Assembly (NCBI GenBank): GCA_030386875.1 | Contig: CM059577.1 | Coordinates: 21,401,038-21,465,037, forward strand | Source: Morinoia aosen | Taxonomy: Eukaryota; Arthropoda; Malacostraca; Amphipoda; Talitridae | Direction: 5' to 3' | Length of the DNA: 64,000 nucleotides | Shown: positions 38,006 to 50,362 of the stretch, piece by piece | Position numbering within the stretch: the first letter of the stretch is position 1 | How the letters are laid out: the number at the start of each line of letters is the position of its first letter | Made by a program: the position numbers and the translations under genes | Notes under the pieces: model-generated | Databases searched by the model: none | What the model was told of the DNA's origin: nothing | Seen by the model: only the letters and a program-made list of their open reading frames with translations

Positions 38006-39605
38006 TTTTTGGTGTCTTCGATTCTAATTTTTGCTAAAAATTATCTATAATTCTTTAAAACTAAAAGTAAACCAAAACAGAGTTAGAATGCTTTGCTGAA
38101 AAATCTAAAAAATACGCAATGTTTTTGTTGATTGTTTTGTTCTAAGTATGAAACAGCGTATTTATTCCTATCACCTAATACGGTCATGTTATCTAGTCAT
38201 TGAGGGTTTGCACAGATATATATATATGAGAAACCTACGAGTGCTAAGTATAATTTTTGTTCCCAGCATTAATGTACATTTTGTAGTTAAAAGCAGGAAT
38301 TTGTAATTGAAAGCATCGCAAATTCATTCTGTATATTTCTGTTTTGTTCATTTTTTCTTCAATTAAAACATAAGAACTGGAAAATAGTAGTAAATGTGTT
38401 GCAAGTTACTTGTAGAACATTTCAGCTGATGCAATACATTGTACTCACATAAAGAGTGGTAACTCTGTATGCTCAAAATGTTGCATTAATTGATAATGAT
38501 CTTAAACATTTCTAGTCTTTAGGTTATGATTCATTGCCAATGAGTAGTCTTTGCTGAAACCTGAAGCTATGGTCTAGTGCACAAAGGCTTCTAGTTTTCA
38601 AGTCATGTTATCAAAATTGATATGGCTTCCGTGTTTTTAAGTCAAGTTAACATGTATTAACAATGAAAATTTCTGCTCATTTCTCAAATTATTCCTTGAA
38701 TGTAATTTGGTTCTTTCAGAGTTATATTGAATATCACTATATCATCATCATGTTTAATTTTTATCTTCGTATCACTCCCCAGTTTCTAAGCAAGTATACG
38801 CTGAAATGGAGAATTTTATAATTATGTTGATACATTTTTAAAAACTGAAATAGTATTCGTTTTGTAGCATTATATAATTAATTAATTCTGGTAAAGGAAG
38901 ATTTGGAAATGTTGTAAGGTTATCTATATCGGCATTGAGACACTTGAAAAAATTAAAATACTATGTAAACGAGCTGCAATGAAAATAATTACACACACCA
39001 GCAAAAACTTCACTTACAGTCACACACACATTGTAACTGAAAACAATGCACTATCTCAGCTGCAATGGTTTTTGCATTTATGCGATAGCACAAATTCTCT
39101 TGCTGGAAACGTTTCAAATTGCTCCAAAAAACACGAAATGAGAAGAACCTGGGCGTTTATTAAAATAACAAAGTGTCCAATACAAAGTAAAAAGTTAGAC
39201 GAAAATAAGAGATAGTATCATAATACACGCAAAGAAGCTAGAAGTGACTTTTATTCGTAAAAAGAACTTTCCGAAAACGTCCTGCCCCTGCAATGAAAGC
39301 AGAACAACTTTTGCTTATTATAGCCGAAATGTAACATAGTGTTGAGCAATAATATGACACCTTTTCTGCATTGTTACCCTGCATAGTGTAGATACAAAGA
39401 AGAAAAGGCAGTGTGCAAATTTGTCCTACCTAATCTACACGTATATCATAATTTTGGGGATTTGAAGCATAGTCATTGAATTAACTATTATAATTTCACT
39501 GAATTAGTGTATACTTAGTAATAAAAAACTGTTGATACATATCTATGCTTCTCAGTGTAGACAATGCCAATATTACCTACTCAGAAAACACTTGTCAGTA
39601 ATATA
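38006..39605. other. Interior of the hAT-like element, no gene recognised
   Basis: The longest frame, plus 38979-39215, shows no BED finger, catalytic or hATC motif. Confidence 0.4.
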
Positions 39606-40234
39606 CAGGGTGTTTCAGATTCAGAATAAGAGGCAAAAAATTGCACACCAAGTAGAAGATATCCAAATAAAAACTTTTTCTTCTATATAATTTTCCAAAG
39701 AAAGAGACATTGAGATATTAGCAGTTTATTGTTAACGGGTGAAATTTATTGAATAAACTACTCGCAATATTTATTTTGAATTTACGTTGATCGGGCGAAA
39801 TGTGCTAGTTGCATGACCTCCTAGATCTCCTGACATGACTCCACTCGATTTCAATTTTTGGGGACACATGAAGAGCCTTGTTTATGCTACACCCTTTATG
39901 CTTGAGTCTGAGGAAGATCTTGTGGCCAGAATTGCAGTGGCTGCAGGTGAGGTACCTAAATGCCAGACGTGTTTCCTAATATCCGGCAGTCGGTAAGGGT
40001 AACATTCGAAAAGTGCATTGATGTAGGTTTAACACATTTTAAACAATTATTTAAAGTGAATTCAAAATAAAAATTACGAATAATTGTGCCATTAAATTTC
40101 ATCATTGAAAACAATAAACAGCTAATATCTTTCGACCCCGATTTTTGGGGGAAAATTTCATGGAATTAAAAGTGTTTTTTTCGCCATTGTCTACTTGGTG
40201 TGCAATTTTGTACCTCGTGTTCTGAAACACTCAG
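39606..40234 (+). mobile_element. Internally deleted mariner-type element
   Basis: TA dinucleotides flank inverted ends of about 65 bp (CAGGGTGTTTCAGATTCAGA against CTGAGTGTTTCAGAACACGA), and both ends share TTGCACACCAAGTAGA. Inside is only a transposase C-terminus. It sits within the 6.36-kb hAT-like element and is therefore younger. Confidence 0.88.
39810..40055 (+). pseudogene. Mariner transposase C-terminal fragment
   Basis: The plus strand reads RSPDMTPLDFNFWGHMKS, then LVYATPF, then EEDLVARIAVAAGEVP, and after a frameshift FPNIRQSVRVTFEKCIDV. The RSPD-x-TPLDF-x-x-WG block holds the third catalytic acidic residue of Tc1/mariner-type transposases. The N-terminus and the first two catalytic residues are deleted. 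Confidence 0.85.
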
Positions 40235-41480
40235 TATATAAAATTGTGTACTCGACCCGTGATAAATGATGGGATTTAATATTGTCTTTATACGAATTCT
40301 CCAGATGTGGATCATCAAGAAATATATCCAACCCAATAGTACCCGCGATTAAAATATTCTAGTACTAGTGCACTGGTGAAACTCGCATCACAGATACAGT
40401 CATTTAGCATCTTTAAGAGCGTGAAAAGGAGACAAACCAACCAACAAAGACGGACAGCCAATTTGTTTGTTCAATGAAATTTCCTGTTGAAAACCTTCCG
40501 CATTTATGATGCCGGCTTTGTGGAAGAAAAAGTTTCCTTCAGATGGCCTGTCATAGTTGACAGAAAAGAATTTGAAACTGTTGAAAGTAGTTTTTCTTTT
40601 CTTCGTCTTTTTGTTTTGAAGCTACATCTTTTCATTTCGTTTTTTGTTTAAATTTAACTTTCTATAATTAAGCATGTTTGAGCTTCTACCAGACCTGCAT
40701 TAACCTAAAATCACTTAAATTAACATTACTCGTGACGCACTGGCGTTCACTCATTAAATTATCTTTGAGCTTGCTCTGCTTGGGCAGCATGTCGTCATTT
40801 TAATAAAAGTGGGTCTGGTACCTCTAACTTATTCCTCTTGCGTAAAAAGCAGTCTCTTTCTGCGACTTGAACTCCTCGACCCGGCTTTTGCAGCCTCTTG
40901 AATAGGCACTTATTATTCAAGGTAAAAAATTGTCAATTAATTGTTAAAATCTTAGTGCTATATGCAATTTTACAATAAGATACGATGTTCACCTAGTCGG
41001 CGACAAGACATCTTGAAACACTGTATCTCTCTACTCAGAACGCCTCTAAATTTTTTTACCGGAGTAACGCGCTGCTGACCGGCCGCGTCCATTGGGTGTC
41101 TTCCATTTTTAGCGAGTATCGTTTTAAAAACTAACCTTACGTTAAAGACGATCTTCGGTCTCCATTTTAAAGGAATTTAATAATAAAAATATTACAGAGG
41201 ACGCTGCTGAGCGCACTGTTGGAATCCTCAAGATCCCCCTAACTTGGGTACGGTTTCTCTTTTTGCGCATCTCGGGAATCGACTTGCTGTTGTTCCCTTG
41301 ATGTTCTTCTGTATTTGAAATGAATGTTCGAGCAGTTAATATTGCCCTTGAGTTTTAAATCCTAAAACTCCATTGTACTAACATAGGAGAGATTTTGCTC
41401 ACGAAATAGCTGAACCTATTTATTAATTTGTTCAAAGGAGACACTTGACTATTTATTGTATAAGAACAATCAATACTATA

Positions 41481-42244
41481 CTGCGTGTCCCACAAAAATA
41501 TCACGGACTTTTTAATTGATAATATCTCAGCTTTAAATTAACATATTTTAATGGTCTTTTATTTACAATTTAGTCAATTTTGTTTCCTTTCGAAATAATT
41601 TAAGTTTTTTAAAATCAGTTGAATAAACTTTAAGATGATCGATTTACTGAAAGGGGTAGAAAAATTGTTAAAAGGAAAAGTTTTAAAAACAACACTGGTG
41701 TTCTTCTACATTCTTCAATACCTACTGTTAAGAATAATTTCATAACGATGTATCGTACATACAACTAAGTATTTAAACCCTCTGAGAGGTTTCGAGTTTC
41801 AAGTGTTCTCAATAATAGTGTTTCAAGGACTGATAGAAAACGGTGGAATAATGGGTAAAACTCTTCGTTCAATGGTGGCTAGAAGTAATACTTGCCTTGA
41901 GAGAAATGGAGGGTATGTCGTTGGATACTAAAATTATTTTATTTATTTAAACGTTATATAAGGTAATGATTTAAAATTTTTGTGTGTTCAGTTTTATGGA
42001 AACTACAAAATAACGAAGAATATCAATATTGTTTTATAAACTTTTCCTTTGAACAGTTAATTTTTCTACTCCATTCAGTAAATTGGACATTGTAAAGTGG
42101 TTATTCAACCTATTTTCAAAAAATTAAATTCCTCGAAAAGGAAACAAAATTTACTACATTGTGAAAAAAGGCAATTCAGATGTGTTAATTTCCAGCTGAG
42201 ATATAATTAATTAAAAATCGAGGACATTTTTACAGGACACCCGA
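41481..42244. mobile_element. Foldback mariner-type MITE
   Basis: Its two arms of about 225 bp are inverted copies of each other (about 75-80% identity). They start CTGCGTGTCC and TCGGGTGTCC and share ATATCTCAGCT, TTTTGTTTCCTTT, ATTTACTGAA and GGAGTAGAAAAATT. A TA lies before the left end. The 300-bp middle has no ORF. It lies inside the hAT-like element. Confidence 0.85.
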
Positions 42245-42571
42245 TTTAATAAAAAGCCAGGTGTCCGTCAATGATAAGTATATGTTCTCGTGCGTAATTT
42301 CCCCTATCTCATTACAATGGGAATCTGCTTGCTTGGACAGTATCATAAATACCATCGAAGTATGAAAAACCAGGCATCTGCCCACTTATATTTATAAGTA
42401 AAAAACATTGCGTGAAAATCGAATCAACTGTCAAGAAAATGCGGCTCATCGCATTTAAATTTCAAAGGCATTTAAATGCTTAAAAGGTATGGCAAATTTT
42501 TTAAAACCTCTTGCGAACAATAATTTAAATTACAATTCAGATAGGTATTATGTTATACAATTTGCTTGGTT

Positions 42572-42938
42572 GTTGTGTGCGTCCCCTCAGGGGGATACAG
42601 GTATTGTATCTATGGGAATTAGCGCTCCCAGGGGTACTATGTGCGGGCCTGAGCTAAAAAATAGGTAGGCTTCCTTTTGTTGAAATAGAATAGGTTTTTG
42701 TTTTGTTACGGACCATCTTTTTTAGGTTCACTGCTGTCCTGTTTTCCAGCACCTACTACTTTCTTCTTCAATTTTTTCTTGTTTCATGAACTTCTTTCTT
42801 AGCTTCCTGTTTCTGTGCACCTTGTACATAGATTCCGCATTCCCTCAACTAAATGGGGCCTTCCTCCTTCCTCTCATAGAACGTCTTTGTCGTGCAATTA
42901 AGGGAGGCTAAAACTTTCTTATATAATATAATAATAAT
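42572..42938 (+). repeat. Dispersed repeat Rep-A, copy 3
   Basis: The sense-strand copy starts GTCCCCTCAGGGGGATACAG, then TATTGTATCTATGGGAATTA, and ends in GAGGCTAAAACTTTC and a TATAATAATA tail. Its start can form a small hairpin (CCCCTCAGGGG) next to a second one (GATACA with TGTATC). It lies inside the hAT-like element. Confidence 0.8.
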
Positions 42939-43863
42939 GTTGTGTGCGTTTGTGACGTTTTTTAAAATGCTTAATGACCGTATCTGTGATACGAGTTTTA
43001 CCTGTGCACAAGTACGAGAATACTGTATTTTAATCGCGGGTAATATTACAATGGATAAATTTGTCTGCCATTTTTATCTTGAGATTTTTTTAAAATGATA
43101 CCATTAGATCCCGTCATTTTTGACCAATCATGTACACTAGTACCTTGATTATTAACAATCTGTAGTCAATTTAAAATTCGTTCGCTAATAAAGAATATAA
43201 TGAACATATGCACAGGTTTCAACACCAGCAACCGTTTACTACTAAGAATGACTGTCGTGTGTTTATTTATACGTTTTGTCTCACCCTGTTAAGAATAATT
43301 GATAGGAAAAAATTAGCACTGGCCGTCTTGGTTCCAGTTCTCTGTCAATTAATACACTCATTTTCGTTGTGCAATAGCTCTATAATAAGTCACTTTCATC
43401 ACAATTAGAGCGATCCAGAGCCTTATATACTCGAGTTTGTATCGTGAATACCGAGTTCGGCGGGGGTATTGCATATTACAATATGCTATATTGTATATTA
43501 CAATATACTGTATTGCAATGTACTGTATTGCATTTTAAAATATACATACACAAGTTCGCAGTTGCTTTCAGTAATCCTGAATTTCTGTATCTTGGATACG
43601 ACACGTATCCAAGCTATAACTACTTCTCTTGCGGCTCAAAAATGCTGTGTTCTGAGTGTTTATTACTCTTATAAGAAAATTAAGTTACCTTTGGAATAAG
43701 CTGAGAGCATGGAAACTCCACTCAAACGAAAATTTGTTGAAGAAAGGTATTGAATCTTGTCATTTTTGACGGTCTGTGTACACTAGTTGAAAAATAAACT
43801 ATTCATCTTATAAATTATGAATAGGTGAAGTTGGAGTCACAAAATTGTGAATAGGCGGAGTCG

Positions 43864-44085
43864 GTGTTGGAGTCGCCAAATTCTGGAGAAATGGAGTCGG
43901 AGTCGGAGTCGGAGTCGCCAAATTCTGAAAAGGTGGAGTCGGAGTCGGAGTCGGAGTCGCGCAATTCTGAAAAGGTGGAGTCGGAGTCGGAGTCGGAGTC
44001 GCCGAATTCTGAAAAGGTGGAGTCGGAGTCGGAGTCGGAGTCGCCAAATTCTGGAAAGGTGGAGTCGGAGTCGGAGTCGGAGTCG
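43864..44085. repeat. GGAGTC satellite, right subterminus
   Basis: Five units of 42 bp, four GGAGTC hexamers plus an 18-bp spacer such as GCCAAATTCTGAAAAGGT. The orientation is the same as in the left array, and only the outermost 17 bp of the element are inverted. Long frames on both strands here are chance products of the period. Confidence 0.95.
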
Positions 44086-44123
44086 CAAATTTATTCCACC
44101 GACTCCGCAACCCTGATTGACAT

Positions 44124-45254
44124 ATTTCTACCTTCGCCTTGCCACTCGAATATTTCGTACGTCAATCACAAGGCGATATGTGTTCAAAACATCATTAGGA
44201 AAGAATCGTTATTTTAAGGGTCTTAAATTTGACTGATTATAGTGGATAGATCATTAGTTGTTCCGATCAAATTATTCCATGGAATGACTCATCGTATATT
44301 CAGGGCTTTAAGATTTTAAGGTAGTACGTATCGTTTGAGGTAGCGTAGGATAGGATTTCCAGTGTCAACCTCGGACAATATCAGTGACACCTTGCAAACC
44401 TATCTCTAGGGAAGTAATTAAGACAACCTCAGCCACGTTATGAATTCACTACCTGATAGAAAAGAATTCCGAAATTTCCTAGCGTACCAAAATTATGCCT
44501 ACCGCATCAATGATATTCTTGTCGCATCAACGATATACCTACCTCATCAAAGATAATCATACGCTACAGATATAATTGTTTGCGTCATAGATAATTCTAC
44601 GCGTGAATAAGAGATAAGAGTGGGGCTTATGTAAGACAGGTAAATAATGGTACGTAGCTCGTCGATGATATCGGGAAGACGGGATTGGAATGGAAACTTC
44701 TAATCTCGTTAACATGTCACTGCGATTTCTGAGATAATACTTCATATTTTCTGATAAAAATGGGTTTTAGTCAAGCTAATTTCTCGCCATCTTCGAAGTG
44801 CAGGCCTTACAGTGTTGCCAGCAATGCGCCGTAACACATTGTAATGAGACGATTACGATCCACCCTCTTTAAGCAAGGCACATCGAATGACGATTATGCG
44901 TTTCAAAGACTTATTCTCAATGGAAACACTGATAACTATCGAAATGAGTTGCTAATAACGTATAAAATAATTTTGCTAAGAAATAACATCTTGTTTAATT
45001 TGTTCAAGAAATACCGACTGATGAATTATTTTGAAAGAAAGAACTTCTCTCTACGTCGACACGTGGCATCTTCTAAGAGGGGCGAGTTGGCGTTTGAAGT
45101 CGTTTGATGTCACCGTCCTTTTAAGACTTGTTTGTAGTTCTGAAGGAATGCACGGTCCCGATTTTCTTCGTGAGTAATTTTGAAATATTTTTGCCTTAAC
45201 TTTACATCGCCGACGAAGTTGACATCGCATTCGTGTCACGGCGCCTAGAGAGGA
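44124..45254. other. Unassigned sequence
   Basis: Nothing is recognised. The open frames at 44844-45320 have no domain or splice support. Confidence 0.4.
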
Positions 45255-45355
45255 AAGAAAAGAAGAAAAAAAGAAAAACCGTTTATTTCCGAGAATGTTG
45301 ATAAATGATATGTATAACATGTTGGTTTTTAAAAAGTTCTTAATATAAGGTCTTT
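45255..45355 (-). repeat. SINE 3' end fragment
   Basis: After an AAGAAAAG run, ACCGTTTATTTCC and CATGTTGGTTTTTAAAAAG parallel the antisense 3' ends of the SINEs at 24450 and 34874. The tRNA head is absent. Confidence 0.45.
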
Positions 45356-45484
45356 TTTTTTGATAGCCACTCTACGAGGTGTACAATAGCCGTGGCAGGA
45401 GTTAATTGTGTTATTGAGAGAAACAATCGGACTATATTCTCTTAATTGGATGTTTTATCCAAGGCAAGATGACTGAAAGCTCAT

Positions 45485-46045
45485 AAATACTTTAAATACT
45501 ACTAGAGAATGGCTTTGATTTTCTTCACTATAGGTTAAAACAAGAGTTATAAAGACTTGAAACACTCTACTGAAACAAACAGAAATACCGTTATAAATGA
45601 TTTTCAAGTAGTAAAAAAAAGTATAGTGAGAAGTAATTTATGAAAAACTGAGTACAAATACGGACGTTTAAAACAAATAAACAAACATATATACACGCAG
45701 AACGAAGTTCAGAGCTTGTTCATCGTGAGAGTTGTTTATGAATACCAAGCCCAAGTTACGCAAATTTTACTTTAAACTCTACTAGAGAATGCTTTTGCTG
45801 TTCTGCAATGAGTGAAAACGAAATAAGGAAAGACATAAAACATTCTTCTGAAACAGGCTGAAATCCCGTCCTAAATAATTTTCAAGCAGTGAGAAAAGGT
45901 TAGTCAAAAGTAATGAATGAAAAAGCAGGACAACACGCACATCTAAAACAAATAAACAAACCTACACGCAAAAATGAATTTCCGAGCTTGTCTATCATAT
46001 GATGAGTGAGATTATTTATTTATGAATCCTGAGCTTAAATTAGGC
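45485..46045. repeat. Tandem duplication of about 280 bp
   Basis: Two adjacent copies start near 45488 and 45768. They share CTACTAGAGAATG, AAAACAAATAAACAAAC, TACACGCA and GAGCTTGT in order, at about 75% identity. Non-coding. Confidence 0.8.
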
Positions 46046-46385
46046 TTATTTTTATCGATCTATTCACATTTTGAGATACAGAAACGTGCTACGCTCACTT
46101 AGGTTGCAATAGATTTTTTTAAACTGTGAGCCAGTGTACTAATTTTATTTGTTGAAATGTTGAGTTATTTCTGAGTAAAAGTTCAGCGCAAACGGATCGC
46201 TAAGCGTTGAACGAATGTAACATTCATAACTTACAGTTTTTTTTCAGAAAAAATGAAACACTTCATCCTGCTACATGAAAACTGTCCACTCTGTTGCTCA
46301 GTGTAGTCGAAAGAGATAATTTGAAAAAGTTAGCGGTGGTCTTGCATTCATACCTCCGATGTTATAATTGCGTTTTTATATTATT

Positions 46386-46405
46386 CCCCCCCCCCCCCCC
46401 CCCCC
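46386..46405. repeat. Twenty-base C homopolymer
   Basis: An uninterrupted run of 20 C. Its length in the assembly is likely to be unreliable. Confidence 0.95.
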
Positions 46406-46507
46406 GCTGCTGAATCATTTTATATTGATCGCACCATTGTTAAGTTATTTCATCCAACATCTGTGGCAATCAGTCGTTTTTTGCGTCGCCGTCCTAGCGT
46501 TGTTTTC

Positions 46508-46617
46508 TTTTTTTGTGCTTCCATATTATTCTGTGACCGTATCCTTTCTCATTTAATGAATGGCTTCATTGGGTTCGCAACAAGAAGTCTTCCGGCGTCA
46601 AAAGCATGGCGAGCCAG
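46508..46617 (+). repeat. 110-bp dispersed direct repeat, copy 1
   Basis: It shares CCATATTA-x-TCTGTGACCG, GAATGGCTTCATTGGGT and AAGTCTTCCGGCGTCAAAAG with 48456-48565 at about 93% identity. The sequence outside the repeat does not match. Function unknown. Confidence 0.85.
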
Positions 46618-48455
46618 TTCTTTTCTTTTCTGTTGAATCTCGCACTTCATCGATACTATATTTTTTAAGCATTTCCGTTACTTCCAACCGTTTGAGCTGC
46701 AAGAAATACTATACTGGTTCATTAATATATCATTAAATGATGATTATGATTAAATGATACAGGTAAACGACTGTTATGAAACCCATGTCGACAGTCAAGA
46801 AAATTACAGTAAAATTGAAAGAAATATCAGAAGTAGGACAATAAATCATCTTATGGGAAAAATTTTTGTTGTTCTCATTGTATTGCATTAAAACAAGAAA
46901 AACGGCCATGTTAAGGAAAGAGCGCGAGGATAGCACTTTGCTGGGGTATAACTGATGAGCGTTATACCGTTCGTATAGGGAGGCATATGTTGGGGTAGCT
47001 GAGGAGGTAGGTAAAGCGTGGGGAAGCTTCCTTAAGTGAAGACGTTGCGGGTAAAATTGGACTTCGAAACATGAATTATATATAGTCAATTCTGAATTAA
47101 GGAGTGGGACAAGGGTGACAGATATGCTTAAAAATTTGCATGTACTTTCAGAGGAATGTCGATAGCCTCGCGATGGCTGAATATTTAGCTGGATACCTTG
47201 GAGGGAAGCCCTTGAGCAGTCCTGCACATTAGGGTTGGGGTTTGATTTAAGCGGCGTCAGGGAATATAAGGACGTGTGTTCACACCGCACGTTATGCCAA
47301 ACTGCGCAATGTGGAGACAAAGCTTGGTTAATTTAACCAGAGTTATGTAGTCAGTTAAAATATTGCGCGCTGTTATATCGAGTGAAATAAATTAAGCGAT
47401 GTTTTCTACATTATTGGTAACGCTTCAATGCAACCAACTGGTGAGTGTAGCGGCGCCATCCCGAGTCATTTCAAACGTCTTGTAATTTCAAGCGACACTC
47501 CACAGCGAAAAAGTGAGGCAAATTTCGCTCAAAACGGCAGGACCCGTAAAGGAAGTAGCGTTCGGGAGAGGGTGTAGAGTGATATCCTTCTTACGACACA
47601 TAGCATTTGCAAAATTAATATTAGCGTCAATTTCACATTTTGCAAAAATTTTGTAGTGAGATGCACGTTTTTGTCGAAAATGCATGTGAAATGCCACTTT
47701 GCGATCAACAAGTTCTTTATAGGCATTATCTTCTTCTTTCCATCATAACTTTTTTTTTGAGTAACACAATTTGCATTCTGATTCCACATTTGGTATCAGA
47801 ATATGATGAATATTGTAAAACGCTCGCTCGTGCGCACTTTTAATAATCTGCGCTACTTATGGATCGGCCATATTTTGCCATACATTCTCGCTGTCGAGGG
47901 TCTAAATATATATTAATGGGTGAATGAAACTTTCATATACATTTATAATTTAGTTCAGTTCCTAAGATGCAAAGAGTGATTTAAATATAAAACTGCAAGC
48001 CAATGAATGCTATCGTTGATCAGAATAGAATTCTCGTTTTAAATTGAATGGATCTATTTGTGAAAATTAACTTTCCTATATTTGCCGTATAGACAAACTA
48101 TATTATCAATTTATTGATTTTCATGTTCTGAGGGACAAATTATAATAATAATTGAAAACGATAAAACTTTGTCCTCAGGAGGGTGGGAGAGACGCCGGCC
48201 GCTCGAGCATGAAGATTCACGCATATGATTCAAAGGTGTCTATGACAACTCGTTGGTGCATTTTTAGAAATAATTTCAACTATCGCACGCACTGGCGTCA
48301 TTAACGAGAGTAAAGAACATGTGACAGTTTGAAATGCGAGATTTGGGACATCGTGAGAAGTGTGATCGAGGCAGACAATGGTACGTTGGTTTACATGATG
48401 GTCTGATATTCAAAGCTTAGCGAGCCGAGAATAGGCTGCTCCTTGCATTAAAATT
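46618..48455. other. Unassigned sequence between the 110-bp repeats
   Basis: It contains the longest open frame of the window (minus 46733-47320, 195 codons from a non-ATG start). It has no family features, so it is taken as chance. Confidence 0.4.
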
Positions 48456-48565
48456 TGTTTTTGTTCTTCCATATTACTCTGTGACCGTATCCTATCTCAT
48501 TTAATGAATGGCTTCATTGGGTACGCAACAAGAAGTCTTCCGGCGTCAAAAGCATGGCGAGCCAG
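48456..48565 (+). repeat. 110-bp dispersed direct repeat, copy 2
   Basis: Second copy, same orientation, ending GCATGGCGAGCCAG exactly like copy 1. Confidence 0.85.
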
Positions 48566-50342
48566 ACGATAATCTTTAGGAATGATTTGAGAGCTGACGT
48601 TTTAAAATGAAATTCGTGGTCTATTGCTACAAAATAAGCTTACAGTGATATTTCAAACGTAAATTATAAGTCAATATAGAGGCAGCAAAAGGGAAAATAG
48701 ATGTCAATCAGTTGCCACCGCAAGAAAATATATGTGCAGTTTAGTGTTTATTTATTGAAACTTTTACTGCTTTTTTGTGTTCACGCGCTCATTTCTCATT
48801 TTTAATTAACTCATGTGCTTACTTCAAATGAAATGAATGAATCTTTCAGTTTTTCATTATTGTCCTCCTGTTGACCAGATCAACGCTGACCAGTACATCT
48901 TCCGATCTCTTATTTCTCCCTTTCTGTGAACCCTTCTTCTATAATCTTCCAAACTTCTTCTTCTCCCTCTATCGAAGGTTTCATATCTAACTCTTTACAT
49001 CTCTGAGGAGAGAAAAGGTGCCGTGACAAACATATCACATTTAGTCCTTATTCAGAAGTACAAATAATAAAAATTGTTAACATTTGTTTGTGTAGAAAAT
49101 ATCATATTAACAGATGTAATTCAGAAAGTATAGATTTCAGTTTTGAACTGCAATATCAAGAGAAGTTTGCAACTTGCTCACATTTGAATATGGACAATTG
49201 TTTTATGTACAATAAACACTATGAGCAATGAAATATATTTACTTCGAGGCTTCAGAAGAAGGTTACTTAGCCCCTAAGTGACTGCCTACCTCGATATCGT
49301 GAGCACAAGTTTTTGCAGACTGTAGAGACTGTTGATGGCAGACGCTAGCCCCGGAGACGCTGCCCGTGTGGCTGTGTGGTTAATTATGAGCATCTAAGTG
49401 AGCCTCCTGTTATTTTCACAGTGAAACAGAAATCAGTTTCATAACTTTAAGTTAAAATGATAATTTCAATAGTATATGGGATTACATCCATCGAAGTCGT
49501 TTCGCGTGCAACATAATTTTCCTGCGCAATTTGTACTCATTTTCCTCTTATCACAGTAACAAGATACAATAATTGTTCACGCTAGTTCAACAGTCATATA
49601 AAGCTCCTAATAAAAATTGAATCAGATTTAAAATCTGAAGCCTTTTGACACTCTCAGCATTCACGATTTTACGACACTACATTAACGCTCCTATGCGAAG
49701 CGCGCAGCACATTAAACGCCATCATCGACAGATTCTCAAAACGCTGATAAATATTTCCCTGCGCAATAAATCTTCAACTGATTGCATGGAATATTAATAC
49801 AAACATTCATTTGCGTAAAGACAGTTAAATGTCAAGGTAAAAAAGTTATTAACATATTGACAATCCAGTAAATTATTTTTTTCTAATTTCTAGTCGTACT
49901 TAACACAAGCTGGATTTGCAGGAAAGAAAAATACGCCCCTGAAATTCAAACACCTCTATTCGAGTACTTACAACAGTAAAATTAAAACTTTCAACACTCG
50001 GTTTTACTATACTCTAAGTTAAGTAATAATGCTATTGTTTACTTTTCATATGAACGCCACTCTGCCACCTGAGAGTTAACTAAACGGCGCGGGCTAACGC
50101 TGGACCCGAGCAAGCTCTCTTACATATACATTTTCTACTGTATTCGAAATAAATTTATCAATCTGATTTTTTTGTATACTTATCTCGTAGAAAAAACATC
50201 ATTGCATATCTCCTAAGATTTTCAAAAGTCAGGTGAGCTCGTCGACGTAAGAAGTGAACGATTTATTGCAGCTGACTTAATTTCTTCTCTTCGCTACTTA
50301 ACTAATTGACTGAGAGGGCACGAATTACGACCACTCACTTTG
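48566..50342. other. Unassigned sequence upstream of the candidate secreted-protein gene
   Basis: No exon or repeat family is recognised. A small CpG-containing piece at 49300-49370 follows an acceptor-like TTTTTGCAG but gives only very short frames. Confidence 0.4.
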
Positions 50343-50362
50343 GAATTGTGACGTCACAATTC
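50343..50362. promoter_or_regulatory. Palindromic CRE upstream of the signal-peptide exon
   Basis: GAATTGTGACGTCACAATTC is a perfect 20-bp palindrome centred on the full CREB/ATF site TGACGTCA. It lies 472 bp upstream of the ATG at 50834, at the left edge of a GC-richer stretch. Binding by a CREB-type factor is an inference from the motif. Confidence 0.6.

Larger units (their letters stand above)
37754..44115. mobile_element. 6.36-kb hAT-like element with satellite subtermini
   Basis: The perfect 8-bp target duplication ATTGACAT lies at 37746-37753 and 44116-44123. The terminal inverted repeats are perfect for 17 bp (CAGGGTTGCGGAGTCGG). Just inside both ends is a tandem array of a 42-bp unit, four GGAGTC hexamers plus an 18-bp spacer, in the same orientation at both ends. 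Three later insertions sit inside (39606, 41481 and 42572). About 4 kb of other interior sequence has no recognised transposase, so it was probably moved in trans or is fully decayed. Confidence 0.88.

Noticed and set aside
37757..44085. Repeat arrays considered as a CRISPR array
   Set aside because: Spacers are near-identical to each other, the repeats are hexamer-based, and the context is a eukaryotic transposon.
43808..44217. Long frames of Ser-Arg or Ser-Glu repeats on both strands
   Set aside because: They result from the 42-bp GGAGTC satellite, whose period is a multiple of three; SR proteins are not implied.
46733..47320. 195-codon minus-strand open frame, the longest in the window
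   Set aside because: It starts at a non-ATG codon, has no domain, ends in a low-complexity hydrophobic tail, and one frame of about this length is only mildly surprising in 64 kb of this composition.
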